Notes under the pieces: model-generated
What the model was told of the DNA's origin: nothing
The model's database searches: none
Seen by the model: the letters and a program-made list of their open reading frames with translations, nothing else
Made by a program: the position numbers and the translations under genes
Shown here: positions 61,470 through 64,000 of the stretch, piece by piece
Numbering within the stretch: the stretch's first letter is position 1
How the letters are laid out: every line of letters starts with the position of its first letter
Source: Branchiostoma floridae
Taxonomy: Eukaryota > Chordata > Leptocardii > Amphioxiformes > Branchiostomatidae
Length of the DNA: 64,000 nucleotides
Assembly: GCF_000003815.2 (NCBI RefSeq)
Contig: NC_049984.1
Span: forward strand, 18,750,194-18,814,193
Direction of reading: 5' to 3'

Positions 61470-61770
61470 CGCAACATATTTTACCCTGTCCAGAGCCGAA
61501 GACAGGGACGCTCGGAGAAATTTTGAAATATGGACCCTTTGAAACGCCATTTCCTGCATTTTCAGGGGTTCTATCTGGCATTAGACTTCATGTGTGTAAC
61601 GGGTTACGAAGAATTTCTTGGTAACGCTTAACGGTGAATTCAGGACAACAAATAACGATGAACGTTGAATTGAAACGACCAATAACGCTTCACGAAGAAT
61701 ATACCGATAACGATTAACGGTGAATTAAAATGGCTCGTAACGCTTAACGGAAAAAGGCATGCAGACCCTC
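61470..61770. mobile_element. truncated GAGGGTCTGCATG-family element (right end)
   Basis: The right TIR CATGCAGACCCTC ends at 61770. Upstream are AACGGTGAATT and GTAACGCTTAACG repeat units and one AATTTTGAAATATGGACCC module. No left TIR is found. Confidence 0.65.
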
Positions 61771-62044
61771 ACTAAAGGTTAACAAAAATGGAAATGGAGG
61801 GAGGAAAGGCGCTGAAAACGCACACCTGTGAACCTGTTCTCGACACGAACGAACCTTAGGTCACCCTGCAGCCAGCATGTTTCGGCAGGGTAGGTAAAGT
61901 GGGACAAGGGATTTTAAAGACCCCGTTCAGCCAGTTTGGCCATTTAATTGTGAGGCAAATTGGTTCGTCAGGTTCATCTAATGATTCCATAAGGCAAGCA
62001 TGTGTGGCGTTTGTTTTAGTGATAACGTTACATGGACGTTATAT

Positions 62045-62225
62045 AAGAACGCGTGCAGAAGTGGGCATTACGCATCATCCTTGGAAGGGCCTACACAGAC
62101 TATACAGCCTATACAGCACTCGGTGTATGTGGTCTAGGAAGACTTGGCAGCAGAAGAGCTAACACGTTTGTCAGGTTTGCAAACAGAATGGCAGCGTCCG
62201 AAAGAACTGCTGAGTTAGTACCAGG
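62045..62225 (+). mobile_element. LINE reverse-transcriptase C-terminal remnant, second copy
   Basis: The plus strand resembles 39590-39760, with the coding for RVQKWALRIILGRAYTDY preserved. It carries a small insertion duplicating CTATACAGC. It was probably copied along with the locus rather than inserted anew. Confidence 0.7.
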
Positions 62226-62595
62226 GGACTAACACACGAACAGTCACTTCGTGAAATATCATCAGATCTTCGTGAAATATCATAAGATCCGTTAATTCTG
62301 CCACATCACTGAATGATAACGTGACAATAGATGAAATGTGCCAGAAAGCCAACATCGCCCCCGTCTCTCTTTATCTGCAGAACGATTATGAGATACAGCT
62401 CTTTCACCTTGTTAAGATTTACCGGGTGAATTTATTGACACATTGTCCAAGCAAAGGATCAAATGTACAAAAAAAATCTCCTGCACGAAATCTTTATTCA
62501 AATCAGTAAATGATTTTGTATGATTATGATATATCTTCGTGCCAGGCATAACCAGACCGCCGTGTGCGGACCTCGACTGTTGCCGCGGCTCTGGT

Positions 62596-63379
62596 CTACT
62601 TCTCCCACATGTCCGTCACCTTACAGTGGTCTCCCTCTGGAGTTGGAAGGAGAGGGAATGGTGTCAGCTACGAAGGCTCATCAGCGAAAATCACGTTTAC
62701 TTGAGTAATCACCATGTGTAACGCTGGTTCACCTTTATCCGTTAGGTAACCTATGTCCGTCGCTTCTAAAACGGTATTCAAGGATATCAAGTCGACGGAT
62801 GGAAGTTCAAATTGCAATCATTTCAACATATTTTCACAGGTTGCAATTTGAGACCAGGTCCGTCCAACGACTTGACATCCCTAAAAACCCTGTTAAAACG
62901 GTTATAGGTTACCCCGGATACAGGTGAACTAGCGTTACGTGCCAGGCAATGATCATGTGAACGGCCAATTTTGCAAATGAGGCATCGTGTGCATTTATTA
63001 ACACAACAAAACAAGCTAAGACGATCGCAGTGGATGTTTCTCATTAATCATGCAGAGTGAGCTCGGATTTGCATAATTTCCATCATCATCATATGATGAT
63101 CGTCACCAATGGTAAATAAAATAGCACCGATGAGGATTCATGGTGACAAAGTACTGTGTATAATTGAAATCACAAAAACAGACAAAAAGACAAGAAAAGA
63201 CAATATCTTAGTTGCATGCCATTATATATCGGTCACAGTTAAAGAATCCTGAAGATTCATTCATCTCCTCTTGACTTATTTTATTTGATCAAAGTTAGCA
63301 TCTGCATTTCCAAAATCAGAGGACCCAAACTTATGTCACGTCTTCCCGACCACAAGAGCTATGTACCGAAAATCGTGCT

Positions 63380-63422
<43 letters not shown>

Positions 63423-64000
63423 ACACACACATACACACACACACACACAAACAAACACAAAAACAGTTCTAAATGTCAAAAGTACGCAACATCTTACCAC
63501 AGGTACAGTCGTGGCTAAAATCTTCGCATCGGCCGTCATTACTGCAAGGACAGATGCAAGACAAATAAATCTTAGAAACTATGACATCATCATAATCTTT
63601 TAGCATGATGGGTGAATGGCAAACGGGGCAGGTGATCCACTTCAACTTTTGACCTTAATTGACTTTCACCTTGGAACGGCTAGGTCTTTTGCGTTATGGA
63701 CAGTAGTTTTGTTTGACATGTTTGTTCCACTAAATGCGGTCCACTTGTCTTGTGCTGTATAGTAATACGCTGGACCTTCTTGGAATTCAACTTTATAAGT
63801 TGACTTGGGGTGAAATGAATGAAAAAATAAATGAATTATAAGTGCGTCGATGAAGGTTAGACATTCAGGGGTAATAAGATACGCAAAAAAAGTTACTCAA
63901 GCAACTGGATATGATTTTGGCTCCGTATCTATATACATGTTATATATTTGTATATGTCATCAGCTGTCTTTGATTTCTTACCAGAAGGTTACATCTGCTT
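62596..64000 (-). CDS. small secreted cysteine-rich peptide precursor, copy C, 5' part beyond window end
   Basis: The last three exons are visible on the minus strand: 62596-62636, 63498-63541 and part of the third from 63982 to the window edge. They encode the same residues as copy B, from the middle of the cysteine domain to the C-terminal KVTDMWEK. The intron sequence, including the CA tract and the GTAACGCT MITE (62718-62938), is nearly identical to copy B, so the B/C split is very recent. The signal-peptide exon is expected to the right of the window. Confidence 0.75.
62718..62938. mobile_element. GTAACGCT MITE, copy C
   Basis: This is the same 221-bp inverted-ended insert as 55623-55843, at the same intron position. 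It was duplicated with the gene. Confidence 0.8.
63382..63450. repeat. (CA)n microsatellite in intron 4 of peptide copy C
   Basis: About 30 CA units with TA interruptions, slightly longer than in copy B. Confidence 0.9.

Larger units (their letters stand above)
58097..62595. other. spacer between peptide copies B and C
   Basis: No gene is recognised. It is a mosaic: a foldback (58415-58650), a minisatellite (58967-59118), a duplicate of 54640-54960 (59230-59560), a diffuse tandem region (59640-59960), inverted repeats flanking a hAT-like element (60303-61150), a truncated GAGGGTC-family end (61470-61770), and a copy of the 38873-39060 block plus LINE remnant (61783-62225). Confidence 0.5.

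Noticed and set aside
62321-62530. An open frame (TIDEMCQKA...) also present near 40273
   Set aside because: It lies in the duplicated 3' flank of the peptide genes. Copy B carries frame-breaking differences, so conservation comes from recent duplication and not coding.

Overview
The window is intron-rich animal DNA with three runs of exactly 100 N (assembly gaps). Its proteins read as chordate or early deuterostome orthologues: CIAPIN1, AMFR/gp78 and DAD1 are easily recognised. It is very rich in short terminal-inverted-repeat (TIR) elements and in the word TACATGTA. A lancelet (Branchiostoma) is the best guess. This is inference from gene content and texture, not from a species marker.

Layout, left to right. 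(1) 1-7759, plus strand: the 3' part of a gene joining an IRAK/Pelle-type kinase domain, a RING-like cysteine cluster and a caspase/metacaspase-like (C14) protease domain in one protein. (2) 9269-13060, minus strand: complete nine-exon CIAPIN1 (anamorsin), a cytosolic Fe-S assembly factor. (3) 14828-32353, plus strand: complete 13-exon AMFR (gp78), an ER-membrane ubiquitin ligase, head-to-head with CIAPIN1. An internal TATA promoter with its own first coding exon and two in-frame candidate cassette exons suggest further isoforms. (4) 36378-38493, minus strand: complete two-exon DAD1, a subunit of oligosaccharyltransferase, convergent with AMFR. (5) about 38900-64000: a locally duplicated region carrying three copies (A, B, C) of an unrecognised small secreted cysteine-rich peptide gene on the minus strand. 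A rhodopsin-class GPCR gene, split by a gap, lies inside the enlarged last intron of copy A.

Introns and spacers are packed with non-autonomous DNA transposons. Several have clean target-site duplications: TA (Tc1/mariner-like), TTAA (piggyBac-like), 8 bp (hAT-like) and 9 bp (Mutator-like). Because the peptide locus is duplicated, several insertions can be read as filled versus empty sites between paralogues. There are also LINE remnants, minisatellites, long hairpins and (CA)n tracts. I see no tRNA, rRNA or CRISPR array.

Functional links: AMFR and DAD1 both act at the ER (degradation and N-glycosylation). The kinase-protease gene looks like innate-immune or cell-death signalling. The peptide family looks like secreted prepropeptides cut at a dibasic site. 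All exon coordinates were assigned by eye from splice signals, phase continuity and protein similarity. No transcript evidence was available.
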